From positions 61,508,894-61,572,893 of the forward strand of contig OY726574.1 in assembly GCA_963383645.1 (NCBI GenBank): a stretch of DNA of 64,000 nucleotides. Direction: 5' to 3'. The position numbers were made by a program, and so were the translations under genes. The notes beneath the pieces were generated by a model. The model was not told the DNA's origin. It was given only the letters and a program-made list of their open reading frames with translations, and did not search any database. Below, piece after piece: positions 1 through 11,382 of this stretch. Origin of the DNA: Muscardinus avellanarius (taxonomy: Eukaryota; Chordata; Mammalia; Rodentia; Gliridae). The stretch's first letter is position 1; each line of letters opens with the position of its first letter.

Positions 1-261
1 TAAGTGGCTATTATTTTAAGTGCTATTTAAGACCATTTAATCCCGGTTCACATTAAAGATCTTAGGAACTTCTGACTTGCCTAATCCTTCCGCTTCCTGA
101 ACTTCAGTAACATTGAAGAGTTATTGGGCTATCTTACTTGAGCGCACATCTAATATGGGTGTCTCTAAGTGAGACAGGTGCTATACTTATTCAAAGATTG
201 CCATATTTACAACTGCTACTATGAATACAGTCATTCTTATGTCTGTAGGAATACAGCTTTA
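1..261. other. Intron, no recognised feature
   Basis: AT-rich intronic DNA of the PTPRM gene in which I recognise no repeat or coding segment. Confidence 0.6.
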
Positions 262-488
262 GTTTTTTTATTATGAGTTTTTTTGTTTGTTTTTACATTG
301 GCGATTGAACCCAAGAGCATTCAATCTCCAAGCTGTATCTCAAGCCCTATTTTATTTTTTTATTTTGAAACAGCACCTCACTAAGTTGCCGAAGGTCTTG
401 CCAAGTTGCCGAGGCTGGCCTCAAATCTGTGACCCTCTTGTCTCTGACTCCCAAGAACTGGGATTACAAGCATGTGCCCCTAGCCCGG
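262..488 (-). repeat. B1-dID SINE, old copy, antisense
   Basis: Read on the minus strand this is a B1 monomer followed by an ID-type tail. The + strand shows the T-rich tail, gattgaacccaagagcattc (ID half), gaaacagcacctcac and ggattacaagcatg (B1 half). It is diverged, so old. Confidence 0.85.
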
Positions 489-1249
489 CTGCAGTGCAAT
501 GATGTAATACAGGAAATCGCCCTTGGCTGGTGTTTATCAATCCTAGAGGTTGTGCGTGGGGAATTTATTCTTCTTATGAACTAGGATTATGTACTTTTTA
601 TTTTATAAAATATTTCCTACCTTAAAGAGAGTGAACCTTTGAGCTAGACATAAATGATTTGGACAAATGCTAGAAACTGTCAGATGAAGTTGAATATCGC
701 ATCCATGAGTCTCGTCCTTGGTCTCTCTTCTAGATAAAACGCTCCCTGTGCGTCCAGGTGCTGCTGCTGGCGGTAGCTGTGTGCACCGCTCCCTTGTGAT
801 ACTTTAGTAGTTGGTATTATCACTTCCTATCTCATCTACTTAAGAGAAAATGAAATTCTTGCATCTTTACTAATTGTTAAGCTTTCAGAAAAGTACTTAT
901 CAGTGAAAATATTTCACGCCTCAGATAATAGCTTCTTGGATGTTTGAAAAGTTCCCCTTTGCTTTGTAGACATGGCTTTGCTATTTAATTACTGAGGCAG
1001 CGAACTGTCATTTTTTATTGCTGATTCAACATCTTAAGTGTAATAAGCCTATATTTAGTTAACTGCCATTATTGAAAAATACCCATTGTCCTTGTACTAA
1101 ATTTCTCATTTTGAGAAGTGAGTTAAATGTATATGTGAATAAAACAGTCTGAACTCTCTATCTCGTCATAGTTTAACAAATCTTTAGGTTTTAATTCTCT
1201 AATTATTTATTTTCCTCAGTTCAATTTAGATTTATAAAATGTTCAAAGG
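489..1249. other. Intron, unique AT-rich block
   Basis: About 760 bp without a recognisable repeat, exon or RNA gene. Confidence 0.6.
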
Positions 1250-1612
1250 AATCGGGTGTACCAGTCAGCTTTCCGTTGCTGGGACAAAAGAGCTGAGCTA
1301 AAAGGGAAGGAAGGTATATTTTGGCCCACAGTTTCAGAATTTTCAGTCTGTGGTTTCTTCCCGGGCCTGTTGTTCTCGGCCTGTGTTGAAGTGGAATGTG
1401 CTGGCCAGAGTGTGTGGCAGAGCAAAGAGAGAAGGCAGGAAAGGTCCAGGTTCCCAGAAGCCCCCGCAGGACACGCCCTCAGTGACCTCACTTCCTCCCA
1501 CTGGCCCCACATCCTAAGGGTCCCACCACGTTCCCTAATGCCACAGCCAAGGACCAAGCCTCCAGTTCTCCAACACACGGGCCTTAGGAGACATTCCAGA
1601 TTCAAATGATAG
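1250..1612 (-). mobile_element. MaLR-type LTR (ERVL-MaLR), solitary, antisense
   Basis: On the minus strand the element starts near 1612 with a short T-G-like end and contains the sequence landmarks of rodent MaLR LTRs: gtgtgttggagaactggagg, gtgggaggaagtgaggtcac, a block with the phrase gaaactgtgggccaaaata, and finally cagcaacggaaagctgac. It is a non-coding solitary LTR; the open frames on either strand (117 and 120 codons) are by-products. Family assignment rests on remembered consensus features. Confidence 0.7.
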
Positions 1613-1680
1613 TAATTGTTTTGAGTTTTTTCCTAGAAGCTGAGTGTGAATTGAGAGTGAGTAGTGGTCGTCGGCGTTGT

Positions 1681-1732
1681 CTCCTCCTCCTCCTCCTCCT
1701 CCTCCTCCTCCTCCTCCTCCTCCTCCTCCTTC
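1681..1732. repeat. (CTC)n microsatellite
   Basis: Seventeen or so tandem ctc triplets directly upstream of an antisense SINE, in the place where the SINE tail would be. Confidence 0.95.
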
Positions 1733-1916
1733 TTCATGCTGGGGATTAAACCCAGGGGCATTCCACCTCTGAGCTAAACCCCAGTGCCTTTATTTTGTTA
1801 CATTAAAATTTGTTTTAAAACAGGGTCTTGCTCACTTCCTGAGACTGGCCTTGAACCTGTGATCCTCCTGTTGCAGCCTCATAAGTCCTGGATTGCAGGG
1901 TGTACCTCATGCCTGA
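1733..1916 (-). repeat. B1-dID SINE, old copy, antisense
   Basis: Shows ggggattaaacccaggggca, acagggtcttgctcac and tgatcctcctg in the order expected for a minus-strand B1-dID. Diverged. Confidence 0.85.
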
Positions 1917-2124
1917 ATTGGTCAGTGTTCTTCTAATCTGAGGATGGAGCGGTCCCGGGTAATGACTGCTGAGTGGTGGAGAATCTCACACACCCAACCA
2001 CTGTCTGGAAGTGTCTGCAAGCGGGAGCTGCACTGTATCACGTTAGTTCCAGTATAGTTCCAACTTGCTGACATTTATTAATATTCTGCCCTTTTTATGT
2101 GTCCTACTTGGACTTGGAATGTGG

Positions 2125-2300
2125 TTCTGCAGTACTAGAGATTGAACCCAGAGGCATTCTACCACTGACCTACACCCCCAGCCCTTTTTTTTTGGGGGGA
2201 TAGGATCTCATGAGTTGCTGGGGCTGGTCTTGAACTTGAGATCCTCCTGCATGGGCCCCACCAGTATCTGGATTACAGTCATGCCCATGGTACCCAGCTT
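2125..2300 (-). repeat. B1-dID SINE, old copy, antisense
   Basis: Shows gattgaacccagaggcattc, ctacacccccagccc, ggatctcatgagttgctg and gagatcctcctgc. Diverged, with a shortened B1 3' part. Confidence 0.85.
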
Positions 2301-2861
2301 CTGCTTCTGAAATCCTTGTATTGGGGTTGTTTATACAGGACTGATGTAACATGCTCTGAGCTTATTGTATGTTTCATATCATTGTATGTTTCATTCCCTT
2401 TAATTTCCTATCATTATTGTATGTTTCATATCATATCAGCTTCTATTCACGGAGTCCCTCCGGCTTTCCCCACCTATGAGTTGTTTTAGGGTAGGAAGAC
2501 AGTCATGGCTCCCTCTGTCTTTCACTGAGCTCTGGTATCGTCCCCACTCTGCCAGTCCCCTGGCATCTTTAAATGAATCTCTAAAATGGGCTGCATGTCT
2601 GGAATTTTAGGGTGAAGTTAACTGTCAAATTCTTTCTTTATCTCAGCAGGAAGTAAAAGTCTGAAAGGATAGAAGGAGACTAGAAGCCCAGGATTTTAAA
2701 AATAGATTAGCTTTCTAGCTGTTTTTCTTTTCTGTGCTTTTATTTGTGCATTATAGTCTCACATCATATTATAAACCATGTTGACGGTGACATCCGTGCA
2801 CGCACTCTTTTTGACCCCTCCCCATGTCCCTCCTTCCCAATACAGAGCACCCACATTGACG
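2301..2861. other. Intron, mostly unique, with a small local repeat
   Basis: No exon or dispersed repeat recognised. The 14-mer attgtatgtttcat occurs three times at 2364, 2381 and 2416. Confidence 0.6.
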
Positions 2862-2865
2862 TTGG

Positions 2866-2913
<48 letters not shown>

Positions 2914-2914
2914 T

Positions 2915-2949
<35 letters not shown>
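2862..2949. repeat. Compound (TA)n-(CA)n microsatellite
   Basis: A tatata tract with one interruption runs into a (CA)n tract with a single tg interruption. The open frames across it, rich in Cys-Val or His-Thr, are artefacts of the dinucleotide. Confidence 0.95.
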
Positions 2950-2951
<2 letters not shown>

Positions 2952-3005
2952 CTATGGTGGTATTTCTTTTTTTTAAGAAAAGTTTTACTAATGTGTTAAT
3001 ATTTC

Positions 3006-3208
3006 TTTTTTTTTTTTTTTTTTTTTTTTTTTTGGTGGTACTGGGGTTCCTGGAAGCCCTTCTACCTCCGGGCTACGCTCCCAGACCTATTTTATATTTT
3101 TGAAACAGGGTCTCTTACGCCAGCGCGGCTGGCTTCGAACCTGCGCGATCCTCCTGTCTCCGCCTCCCAAGCGCGGGGATTACAAGCGTGCGCCACCACG
3201 CCCGGCGT
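3006..3208 (-). repeat. Young short-body B1-dID SINE, antisense, with intact TSD
   Basis: Poly-T, then ggttcctggaagcccttcta, ctccgggctacgctcccag, gggtctcttacgccagcg and a B1 head ending in ccaccacgcccggc. The 18-bp direct repeat ctaatgtgttaatatttc at 2988-3005 and 3209-3226 is the target-site duplication and is perfect. Low divergence from the other short-body copies marks it as young. Confidence 0.93.
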
Positions 3209-3289
3209 CTAATGTGTTAATATTTCAGCAAAGTTATTGCAGTGGGTTTAAAATTCTACTAATGAACCTCAGTCTTCCTCCACCCTTAC

Positions 3290-3780
3290 CCTTAGATCTC
3301 CTCCCTGGCTCTGTGAGGTTTCTCCTCATCATCTGGAGTCTATCCTGTATCCCCATTACTCCCTATATCCTGCACATATTAAAGGAAGCATATGACCCTT
3401 CACTGTCTGTGCTTGGCTGGCCTCACTCAACATAATGTTTTTCGGGTCCTTCCATTTTCTTGCAAATGATGTAATTTTATTTTCCTTTATTGCTGAGTAG
3501 AATTCCATTGTGCGTATTTCCCATAATTTTGTAATCCATTCATTTGTTCATGGACACCGAGGTAAGTTCCATAGTTTGGCTATTGTAAATTGTGCCTGTT
3601 TGTACATGAGTATGCCTGTATTACATTAGTTCTCTGGTTTGAACCCCTTTGGAAAGAAAACCAGTAGCCGGATCCATTCCCAGTTTTCTAAGGACTCTCC
3701 ACACTGATCTCAATAGTGGCTAGATTAATTTGCACTCCCACCAACAATGTAGAAATAGCTGTTTTTTTTTTATCTTCAGT
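3290..3780 (-). mobile_element. LINE-1 3' end fragment, antisense
   Basis: The + strand reads as the complement of the end of L1 ORF2 and the 3' UTR: tgctgagtagaattccattg, ggacaccgaggtaagttccatag, ccacactgatctcaatagtgg and gcactcccaccaacaatgta are all in the expected order. 5'-truncated, frame broken. Confidence 0.75.
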
Positions 3781-4286
3781 TAGTTTTTGAGTCTTCAACA
3801 GGTAGCCGTATTTTGAATCATTCTCTGTAGTATTACGTTAGTAGTGTTTCCAATAGCCATTTAATCGGGCTTTGGATTTTTATTGAGCAAGCCTCTGTCT
3901 CCCTCCCTCGCCTTCCCTGTTTTAGTTCCGGGGACCTGCAAAGTGACCAGAGTCATTTACATATCCAGAATTAGGATGGGGCTGATTGTAGAAGATACTC
4001 GGGAAAACATATGTCTGTGACGTCTTGAGCAGGTCTCAGTACTAGTAAATTACTGCTGTTTCTTTTTGAGCTTATTTGTTGCCAGAATTTTATTAGAGGA
4101 AACCTGATATGTTTTCTGGTTTTGCACAACTCAGAAGTAATTACCAGATTCATAATTCCATAAGTAGCAGATTTTTAGTGTCTACAATATTAGAATCTGC
4201 TGGATTGATTGTCTAGAAACCAGCCATGGAAGTTACAAAATGCAGTTGTCAATGTTGCTCATGCCCACTAAATCTCTTGTGCTGGC
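3781..4286. other. Intron, no recognised feature
   Basis: No exon or dispersed repeat recognised; it ends at a (GT)n tract. Confidence 0.5.
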
Positions 4287-4288
4287 GC

Positions 4289-4330
<42 letters not shown>
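4287..4330. repeat. (GT)n microsatellite
   Basis: About 20 gt units flanked by gc-containing alternating purine-pyrimidine sequence. Confidence 0.95.
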
Positions 4331-4333
<3 letters not shown>

Positions 4334-4469
4334 TGCACATCTGCACACTCGCGTGCGTAAACCACAAAGGGCAGCCTCAGGAGTAGTTAGTTCTGGGAAC
4401 CTTTACAAATCACTGTTTCTCTCCTCAATAATATACGTTTTCAGTTCTGTTCTTATTTAGACTAAAAGA

Positions 4470-4545
4470 GGTTTGGGGGCTGAGGGGTACCTGCTTGGTA
4501 GAGTGTGTCCTTAGCATGTACAAGGCCTTAGGGACAACCCTGTAT
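4470..4545 (+). repeat. ID-type SINE fragment, sense
   Basis: Contains ggctgaggggtacctgcttg and agcatgtacaaggcctta, the tRNA-derived ID layout without a B1 half. Confidence 0.6.
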
Positions 4546-4559
4546 CCATCAGCATTCTT

Positions 4560-4895
4560 GTAGCAGTAATCTAAACATTTGGCCACATATCTTAGAAGAA
4601 AGAAGATTTATTTTCTTATGGTTTGGGGCACAGTCCATGTGAAGCCAGGGACTGTGGACCTCAGGCCATGGCCTCCACGGGAGAGCACATGGGCTGTATT
4701 CCTTACATCACCACCGGAAGCAAGACAGACAGCTCAGGGAGGAGGAACTTTTTATATTATCCTCAAGGTTGCACCCCGGGGCACCCGCTGACTCAGATAC
4801 GGGGATCACAGCCCTCATGACTCAGTACATCAGCTCCAAACACCAATTTATGAGCTCTTCAAGGGGCCATTCTGTATCTAACCAGAACTAATCCC
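4560..4895 (-). mobile_element. LTR-like repeat, antisense, family uncertain
   Basis: Begins with gaagaaagaagatttatttt and ttatggtttggggcacagtcc, which resembles the antisense end of MaLR-type LTRs. The other end (cattctgtatctaaccagaac) is less typical. Not coding. Confidence 0.4.
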
Positions 4896-4950
4896 CAGAA
4901 ATACAAAATGTTAATTAAATTATTAAAGGGATATACACATATATGTGCAT

Positions 4951-4994
<44 letters not shown>
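4951..4994. repeat. (CA)n microsatellite
   Basis: About 22 ca units. Confidence 0.95.
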
Positions 4995-4996
<2 letters not shown>

Positions 4997-5021
4997 ATAT
5001 GCACAACATATGCATATTTGG

Positions 5022-5220
5022 AGCCAGGTCAGGTGGTGCAGGGGTGTAGTTCCAGCTATTGGGGAGATCGAGGCTACAGGATCACTTTAGCCTAGGAGTT
5101 CAAGACCAACCTGATTAACTTAAGGAGAGTCTGACTGTAAACGAACAGTATCAGGGCTGGGGGTGTGGCTCAGGGTAGATGCCTATGTGGTCTGTGCAAG
5201 GCCTTGCAAACACACACACA
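5022..5220 (+). repeat. B1-dID SINE with ID-like tail, sense
   Basis: B1 half (aggtggtgcaggggtgtagt, gttcaagaccaacctg) followed by gggctgggggtgtggctcag and gtgcaaggccttg. Ends in a short (CA)n run. Confidence 0.75.
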
Positions 5221-5629
5221 AGTAAAAACTCCCTTCTGATACATCACAAACGAGACCGATTGCAAGCTGATAAAGTTATAGCTCTTAAAAAGGCTTTTCA
5301 TTCTTAGCTTGACCGAAATCATCATCTGTGTGGGACGACGGACATGAAAGTGTTAAATAATCCCCATGTGTGTGGAGGACAGGTGCAAGCAGCAGCCGCT
5401 GCTCTGTCCTACCTGCAGCCTTCTCAGCTCTGACTTCTCTCCCTCCCCCCTGGGTGCAGTTTCCTCTCGTTCAGATCCCTGGTCAGAGGATGTGAGGTTG
5501 GTGCCACATTGCTGGTCCATCTTCCATTCTCTCTGGCATCCACCCCAACCTTCCAGATTTCAACTTTACAGACGTTGCCTGAGGCCCTGGTCCAGTGCGT
5601 TTTATCTACCATAAATTTTGCCATTTATT
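5221..5629. other. Intron, unique
   Basis: No repeat recognised; short open frames on both strands look like chance. Confidence 0.5.
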
Positions 5630-5712
5630 GTTAGTGTGAGTGTGTGTATGTGACCCAGAGCCTCATGCATGTTGGCATGGCTCTACCCTTGAGTTGCACC
5701 CTAGCCCCGGGC
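5630..5712 (-). repeat. ID-type SINE fragment, antisense
   Basis: Contains agcctcatgcatgttggcat and gagttgcaccctagcccc, an old minus-strand ID tail. Confidence 0.5.
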
Positions 5713-5929
5713 CACACATTTTTCCATGTAGCAGGCAAACATGGATCCCACTGTCCTCATTCCCACCCAGCTCATCTTCCCGTTCATAATTGTGATTGCC
5801 GGTGAGTGATGACCCAGGATCTGGTGCCAGCTAATCCTCCTTCTCCTACTATAGTTGGGGACAAAGAAGTATAGGATTTTACTGGGCAAGTAGTATATAT
5901 ACTCTTATTAAAGATATATAGTAAGTCAT

Positions 5930-6126
5930 CCAGCATGGTGGCACACACCTATAATCCCCGTATTTGGAGCATAAGACAGGAGTATCACAAGTTTGAGGCC
6001 AGACTCAGAAATTTAGAGAGACCCTTAGCAATATACACCTGTTTAAAATTAGAAATAAAAATAGGGCTGAGGGCGTGCCTCAGAGCTAGTAGAATGCCCC
6101 CAAGTTAAAACCCAAGTACCATGTTA
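5930..6126 (+). repeat. B1-dID SINE, old copy, sense
   Basis: Begins gcatggtggcacacacctat and carries gggctgagggcgtgcctcag in the ID half. The tail passes into an A/G-rich tract. Confidence 0.85.
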
Positions 6127-6212
6127 AAAAAAACAAAGAAAGAAGGATGGAAGGAATGGAGGGAGGGAAGGAAGGAAAGGAGAGAAAAAGAAAGAAAAGA
6201 AGAAAAGAAAGA
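6127..6212. repeat. Purine-rich (GGAA/GAAA) tract at a SINE tail
   Basis: Nearly pure A/G over about 85 bp, directly after the SINE A-tail. Confidence 0.85.
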
Positions 6213-8237
6213 AGCCAGAAATCCAGTGGAAGTTAAGGAGCTATAAAGACGTATCCACGGTCATTGGTTGTGGGAGTTAAAGAAGCACAATCACAGACTC
6301 ACTGGAGAACACCGACCCACGTTTCACGTGGACAACTAGAAAGAGAAGATTTCATCCGAATGGAAAAGTGAACTTCTTTTCACTTGTTTTCTTTTAATCT
6401 CAGGTATTCACGTTTTTACATCTGTGGTCTTTTCTGTTTTATTGCCAAATGTTTTTAACAGATGACAGGTGACTGGCGAGAGAGAAGTTTCTGCTCATTC
6501 TGGGCCTGGACACACCACGCGGGTCAGACTTCATTTCAGCGAGTTGACCTGGAGGAAGCTGTTCGCTTTATTGGTCCCGGCGTTCCAGAGTTAACTTGCT
6601 GGAATTGCCTTCACTCTAGATTCCTTTGGCTGGAGTTGATTACACTTATCAGACTCTAATGGTTTAGGACAAAATTAACTCTTCCGTTTAGCCATGTAGC
6701 ATTCACTGATGATCACATTTCTTTAGCATAGATTGATCTGACCATGCAGTCTTGTCGCTTTGGTTCAGGAAAGCCTCATCTCAAATTCACGATCCGGCCC
6801 ACATTGGTGGTGATAATGATTTTGAATTAATGCGTTTTGTCAGAAGGATAGACTGCAGTGATAGCAGGAAAGTCCTCCATCTTCAGACTGATGTTTCAAA
6901 TAGTATACCCCATTTATTTTTGTACAACATTATAAACAACATCTGTGTCTCTGTTTTCCTGGCAAGGATTGAGCTGCTGAAATCTGAAAAGATTTATGAC
7001 TTGGTTTATCGTTTTACCAGGTGATTTTCATGGCAGTCTTAAAAGCTTAAAGCAAGAGCATAAAGGATTGCTCTGGCGTAGATCAGGATTGGACTCAGCG
7101 AGGCCTCGCAGGATGGGACGCTTTCAGCTCTTTAGCACCAAAGGAACACCCACTTAACCTTTGATAGGGGTTTGAATTTAATTAGATGCATGACCTTGAG
7201 TTAGTTGGCCCTGAAATGCACTTTGTGTAGCAGAAGAGAAAAGGTCAAGCCTATTTGTCATTTTTCACATAACGTGCTTCTGTTTCCTGCCTACGGAAGG
7301 AGGCTGCAATGCTCCAACTTGCGTTCAGGCCACACCTCAGCTCAGGACTTCTGGTGGAAAGGTGGCTGCCCTCTGTGACCACGCCCCATGTGGATGGGAT
7401 CCCAGAGCCTTCTGGTAGAACTCTATGGCCTGACCTGTGCGCATTGTCACACCCGATTCCTTTGTGTTGACTTAGATAGGTGTCATGTCACGCGGGAGCA
7501 AACCGTCACAGGCCTGGGTGAAGGGAGAGTGTGTGTCTGTATTCTTTTATCTTTCACTTATCAGCTAGACACCCCTTCCCTTCATGCATAGGAAAGAAAA
7601 TCACAAGAACCTTCTGCTTGTCTCTCTTTAGAACTCTCTAGAATTAGCTTGTCATGCAATGTAAAACTAATGTGCGGTTGTAAAAACTGCTGCCAGCGTT
7701 CCCCTCTCTGCTGCCTGATGGCTAAGTAGATTTGGAAATGAAAGGGGTTATTATAAAGTGATTACTGAATAGCTAGGTATGTCATTTTAAACAAGCAGCT
7801 GAGATCTCTCTGTTCAACGTTCAGCCTGGAGCTGTTGTTTTGTATCATTCATATTTAAGACATGATTTTGATTGTGGAGGAGTAATCAAGCACTAGGGGT
7901 AATTTAAGAAAAAAATATACTGGGTGATATTTTCTTTCATTCCTTATTAAAATACATTAGAATTTAAATGAGGCATTCTCTAAGTGTGTAACTATTAACT
8001 ACATACCAAATATAAAATTCTGAATGCTAGTTGGCTCTCGTTCATTTCTGAAAATCCTGCACTTGGCCAAAAACTTATGGTTCTTCTTTGAGAAATTCAA
8101 GTTAAACCTATTGTAAAATAATATATTGGCATATACTGAAGAATGAATGGTTTAAAAATTATAACTCCTAGCATCTTATAACTGTCAGTTTCATAGGAGA
8201 GGGCCAGATGCCTTGGTGAAGATTAAAAGAAAAAGCA
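6213..8237. other. SINE-free intronic block
   Basis: About 2 kb with no recognisable dispersed repeat, exon or structural RNA. Such blocks sometimes hold conserved regulatory DNA; nothing here shows that directly. Confidence 0.5.
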
Positions 8238-8560
8238 AAACAGATATAAAGTGAACTGAGATCGGTAGTGATACCTTCCTGTATGGACACGGCATCATTT
8301 GAACTGTGTCCTTTGTCAGTCTCCTTTCTTCCCGCCCTACCCCTCTTCCTCCCTCTTCCACCGTCCTATTGTCTCTCTCCTCATTCATCTCAAGTTCTTT
8401 TTAATTCCTCTTTTCTCTCCAGCTTCCACATGAGGGAAAACTTTCGGCCGTTAACCTTCTAAGATTGGCTGATCTCACTTAACCGATGTTTTCTAGTTTC
8501 ATCTGTTTTCATGTCTGCAAATGATATACTTTTGTTCTCCATTGCTCAGTAAAAGGCCAT
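8238..8560 (-). mobile_element. LINE-1 3' end fragment, antisense
   Basis: Contains ggctgatctcacttaaccga, gcaaatgatatacttttg and ttgctcagtaaaaggccattg, the minus-strand L1 3' end layout seen also at 23.5 kb. Diverged. Confidence 0.65.
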
Positions 8561-8584
8561 TGTGCTTATACACCACATGGTTTA

Positions 8585-8778
8585 TTTTTGTACTGGAGAT
8601 GGGGCTCAGGGGAATGCTACTTCCAAGCTACACTCCCAGCCCCATTTTTTATCTTTAGTTTTGAAACAGGATCTCACTAAGTTGTGGAGGGCCTCAGTGA
8701 GTTTCAGATGCTGGCCACAAACTTGCGATCCACTTGTCTCAGCCTCCCAAGTACTGGGATTACAAGGATGTGCCTTGA
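8585..8778 (-). repeat. B1-dID SINE, antisense
   Basis: Shows gtactggagatggggctcag, ctacactcccagcccc, caggatctcactaagttg and ctgggattacaaggatg. Confidence 0.88.
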
Positions 8779-9186
8779 AATACAGATAAGTCAGTCCTTC
8801 CCAGTATTCCCCTCTCCTTTCTAACTGCCTTTCCTGGGAATCACCCTCTCTTTGGGGGACTTGAAACAACCATACAACCTCTAAACCCTCCACCCTGACA
8901 GCTTCAGATGTCTTAAGAGGGACTTGCGGGGTGTCCTGACAAGGTCCTCCCTCAGCTAAGCTTTCTCCCGCTTCCTGTCGTGACCACACTGCCCTTGGCG
9001 TTAGTGGAGTATTTTTAGGCATCTTTTCTCTGTCCTGTGCTCCCCCTTCCAACCCGGCCTTGCTGCCTGCTCGGCCACATCCAGAGTTGGTTTCTGAGAT
9101 GTTTCTGGGGTTGCCATTGACCCGGTCCAGCCCTTCCTTCCAAGCCTTCAGTGTTCACCCTTTCCACTCAGCTTTTGCTGAGCAGC
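8779..9186. other. Intron, GC-richer unassigned block
   Basis: A less AT-rich segment with a 148-codon open frame on the minus strand (8606-9052) that I do not recognise and that runs into the SINE, so it is probably chance. Confidence 0.4.
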
Positions 9187-9480
9187 CCCCTCTGCTGCCT
9201 TGAGCGGCCACCATGCTGGTCACCATGAGCTGGCCCAGGCTCAGCAGACCTCTTCTCCCCCTCTGCTGCCTGGAGCGGCCACCATGTTGGTCACCATGGG
9301 CACGTCCCAGGCTCAGCTGACCTTCCCCCCTACTCTTCCTAGAGCAGCCACCATGCTGGTCACCATGGGCTGTTCCAGGCTCAGCAGACCTCTTCTTCCC
9401 TGGCTGCCTAGAGTGGCCACCATTCTGGTCGCCATGGGCATGTTCCAGGCTCAGCAGACCTCTTCTCCCCCGGCTCTCTG
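9187..9480. repeat. Minisatellite, four units of about 69-71 bp
   Basis: The phrase ccaccatgctggtcaccatg recurs, imperfectly, with its inner atg/att at 9213, 9284, 9353 and 9422. Each unit also holds caggctcagcagacctcttc or a variant. Unit lengths of 71, 69 and 69 keep parts of one frame open (9200-9547), but there is no sign that it is coding. Confidence 0.9.
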
Positions 9481-10091
9481 CAGTCCCTTATTGACCTCTC
9501 TCAGGGGAGATCTGCAGACTCCTGGGGGCTGGCACCTCGTTCCTTGACTTCCAGCTCTCTTCAAACCTGTTGAGCCCCAGTGACGGGCAAGCAGATCCAG
9601 TCCCAACTTTCACCCATGCCAAGCACTTGCGTGCTCATCAGTTGCAGCGCCTGACCATCTTCCTTCATCACATGCTGAAGATTTGCCCTGATTCCACCCA
9701 TACCTGCAGCTGGCACGCCTGCCGGTTGTGGAGAGAGTTTGTTGATGTCTGTTCAGTGTTACCGTTGTGTTCGGTGGTCAGCAGTCATGCGGCGGTCACC
9801 TGACATAGTATCTTGCGGCTGCTGCCTCCTTCTGGAAGTCGTCATCTTTCTTGCTATGATATATGCTGTTCGTTCCAAGTTGACATGACATTAACTTGTT
9901 TTTTAGTTATGCTACTTAGCTATCTTCTGTTTTCTTTATAACATTCATGTTGAGAGGAATGCTTTTTCTATACTCTCCTGCCTGCTATTAAAGATAGAGC
10001 TGGACACCAAGGCACTGAGGATAGTTTAATCAGTAATAACTTGGAATAGGGAATCTTGTATAGATGAGTATGCGTTTGAAAAGGAGACTGA
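9481..10091. other. Intron, unassigned
   Basis: No exon or familiar repeat recognised. Confidence 0.45.
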
Positions 10092-10300
10092 GGCTGAGTG
10101 TGGTGGCGCACACCTATAATCTCAGTCCTTGGGAAGCTGAGACAAGAGGGTCTCAGGTTCAGGGAGAATGTCAGCAGCCCAGTGAGCCCCTGTTTCCAAG
10201 CAAACAGTTTTAAAAAGGGCTGGGGTGTAGCTTGGCACTGGAATGCTTCTGAGTTCAGCTCCCAGTATAAAAGAAAGGAACGAAAGAAAGAGAGAGAATG
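10092..10300 (+). repeat. B1-dID SINE, sense
   Basis: Begins gtggtggcgcacacctataa; the ID half reads gggctggggtgtagcttgg; the tail is a GAAA-rich run. Confidence 0.87.
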
Positions 10301-11048
10301 AGGAGAAATGAGGGCTCACTACAGTCGTGGAAGTGAAAAAAAGTATAGAAAATAGAAAGTGCAGTTGGTGTGTGTGAAGTCTGCGTGTGTTTGTACACTA
10401 GCACTATGGTGGGACTATGACCGAAAGCGTCCTCAGATCTAAGCCTTCTTTTCTTCAATCACTTTTACTGGCAGTGAGTTTGGCATGATGATCTTTACTT
10501 AAGTCAGTGGGTGTCCATCTCTCAGGTGAAATCCAACAAAGAACACAAGAACACAGACACTTAGATTTTGGCCTCCTAAAACTGCAACATATCGATGCAT
10601 AGCTGAGAATACCACTTACCTGGAGTCTGTTGTCTTGGGTCCCTCTAGGGTCAACATTCTTGCATTTATTTTTCCAGTTTAGCTGGGGGTGGTCAGGGAG
10701 GAGTTGTTATCGATCAACACCCATCTGGGCTTGGTGACTGAGTGACAATTGGTCCTCCTTAATGTGACTGCTTAAAACTGGTCTTTGACCAATGATACCA
10801 TTTCTTCCTCCCCCACAAGAGGATTTTGTGCTAGGGCCCAGAACCTCCCAGGATCTCGAGTGTGGCCAATCAATTGTCTAGTCATGCTATTTACGGCAGA
10901 GATCTGATCATATTAAATGACTCTACAAACCCATATTTCTGAACATCTGAATCAAAGATGACCGTCACCACCTTCTCAGGCTTGCTCAGGTCCAAACCCC
11001 AGGACACACAGCCCACCGTGTAATTTCCCAACAGATGTTAAAATGTAA
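10301..11048. other. Intron, unassigned
   Basis: About 750 bp without an exon or a repeat that I can name. Confidence 0.5.
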
Positions 11049-11064
11049 AGTGTCTGCAAATTTA

Positions 11065-11291
11065 TTTATTTATTTATTTTTTTATTATTATTATTTTTGG
11101 TGGTACTGGGGTTCCTGGAAGCCCTTCTACCTCCGGGCTACACTCCCACGGGCTACACTCCCAGACCTAGTTTTTAACTTTATGTGGAAACAGGGTCTCT
11201 TAAACCAGCGAGGCTGGCTCCGAACCAGCGCGATCCTCCTGTCTCCGCCTCCCAAGCGCGGGGATTACAAGCGTGCCCACCGCGCCCGGCG
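11065..11291 (-). repeat. Young short-body B1-dID SINE, antisense, with intact TSD
   Basis: Carries ggttcctggaagcccttcta. The phrase gggctacactccca is present twice in tandem, an internal duplication of about 17 bp. The direct repeat agtgtctgcaaattta at 11049-11064 and 11292-11307 is a perfect target-site duplication. Confidence 0.93.
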
Positions 11292-11382
11292 AGTGTCTGC
11301 AAATTTAAATGAGCACTAGACCAAGGCTTTGGAAAGGATGAAAACTTTTTTTTTAACTATTTATTATTATCAATAGTCCATT

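Noticed and set aside
1243..1609. Overlapping 117- and 120-codon open frames on opposite strands
   Set aside because: They lie inside a non-coding MaLR-type LTR and do not resemble any protein.
2744..3103. Open frames made of Cys-Val, His-Thr or Ile-Tyr repeats
   Set aside because: They are translations of (TA)n and (CA)n microsatellites and a SINE; the same applies to those at 13116-13470, 17155-17397, 18969-19295, 57785-58072 and others.
4470..4545. tRNA gene or 7SL RNA gene
   Set aside because: The tRNA-like and 7SL-like matches here and elsewhere are SINE halves with diverged promoters and A-rich tails, not intact RNA genes.
9200..9547. 115-codon frame over the minisatellite as a repeat protein
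   Set aside because: No splice, promoter or homology support; a tandem repeat with near-multiples of three keeps a frame open by itself.
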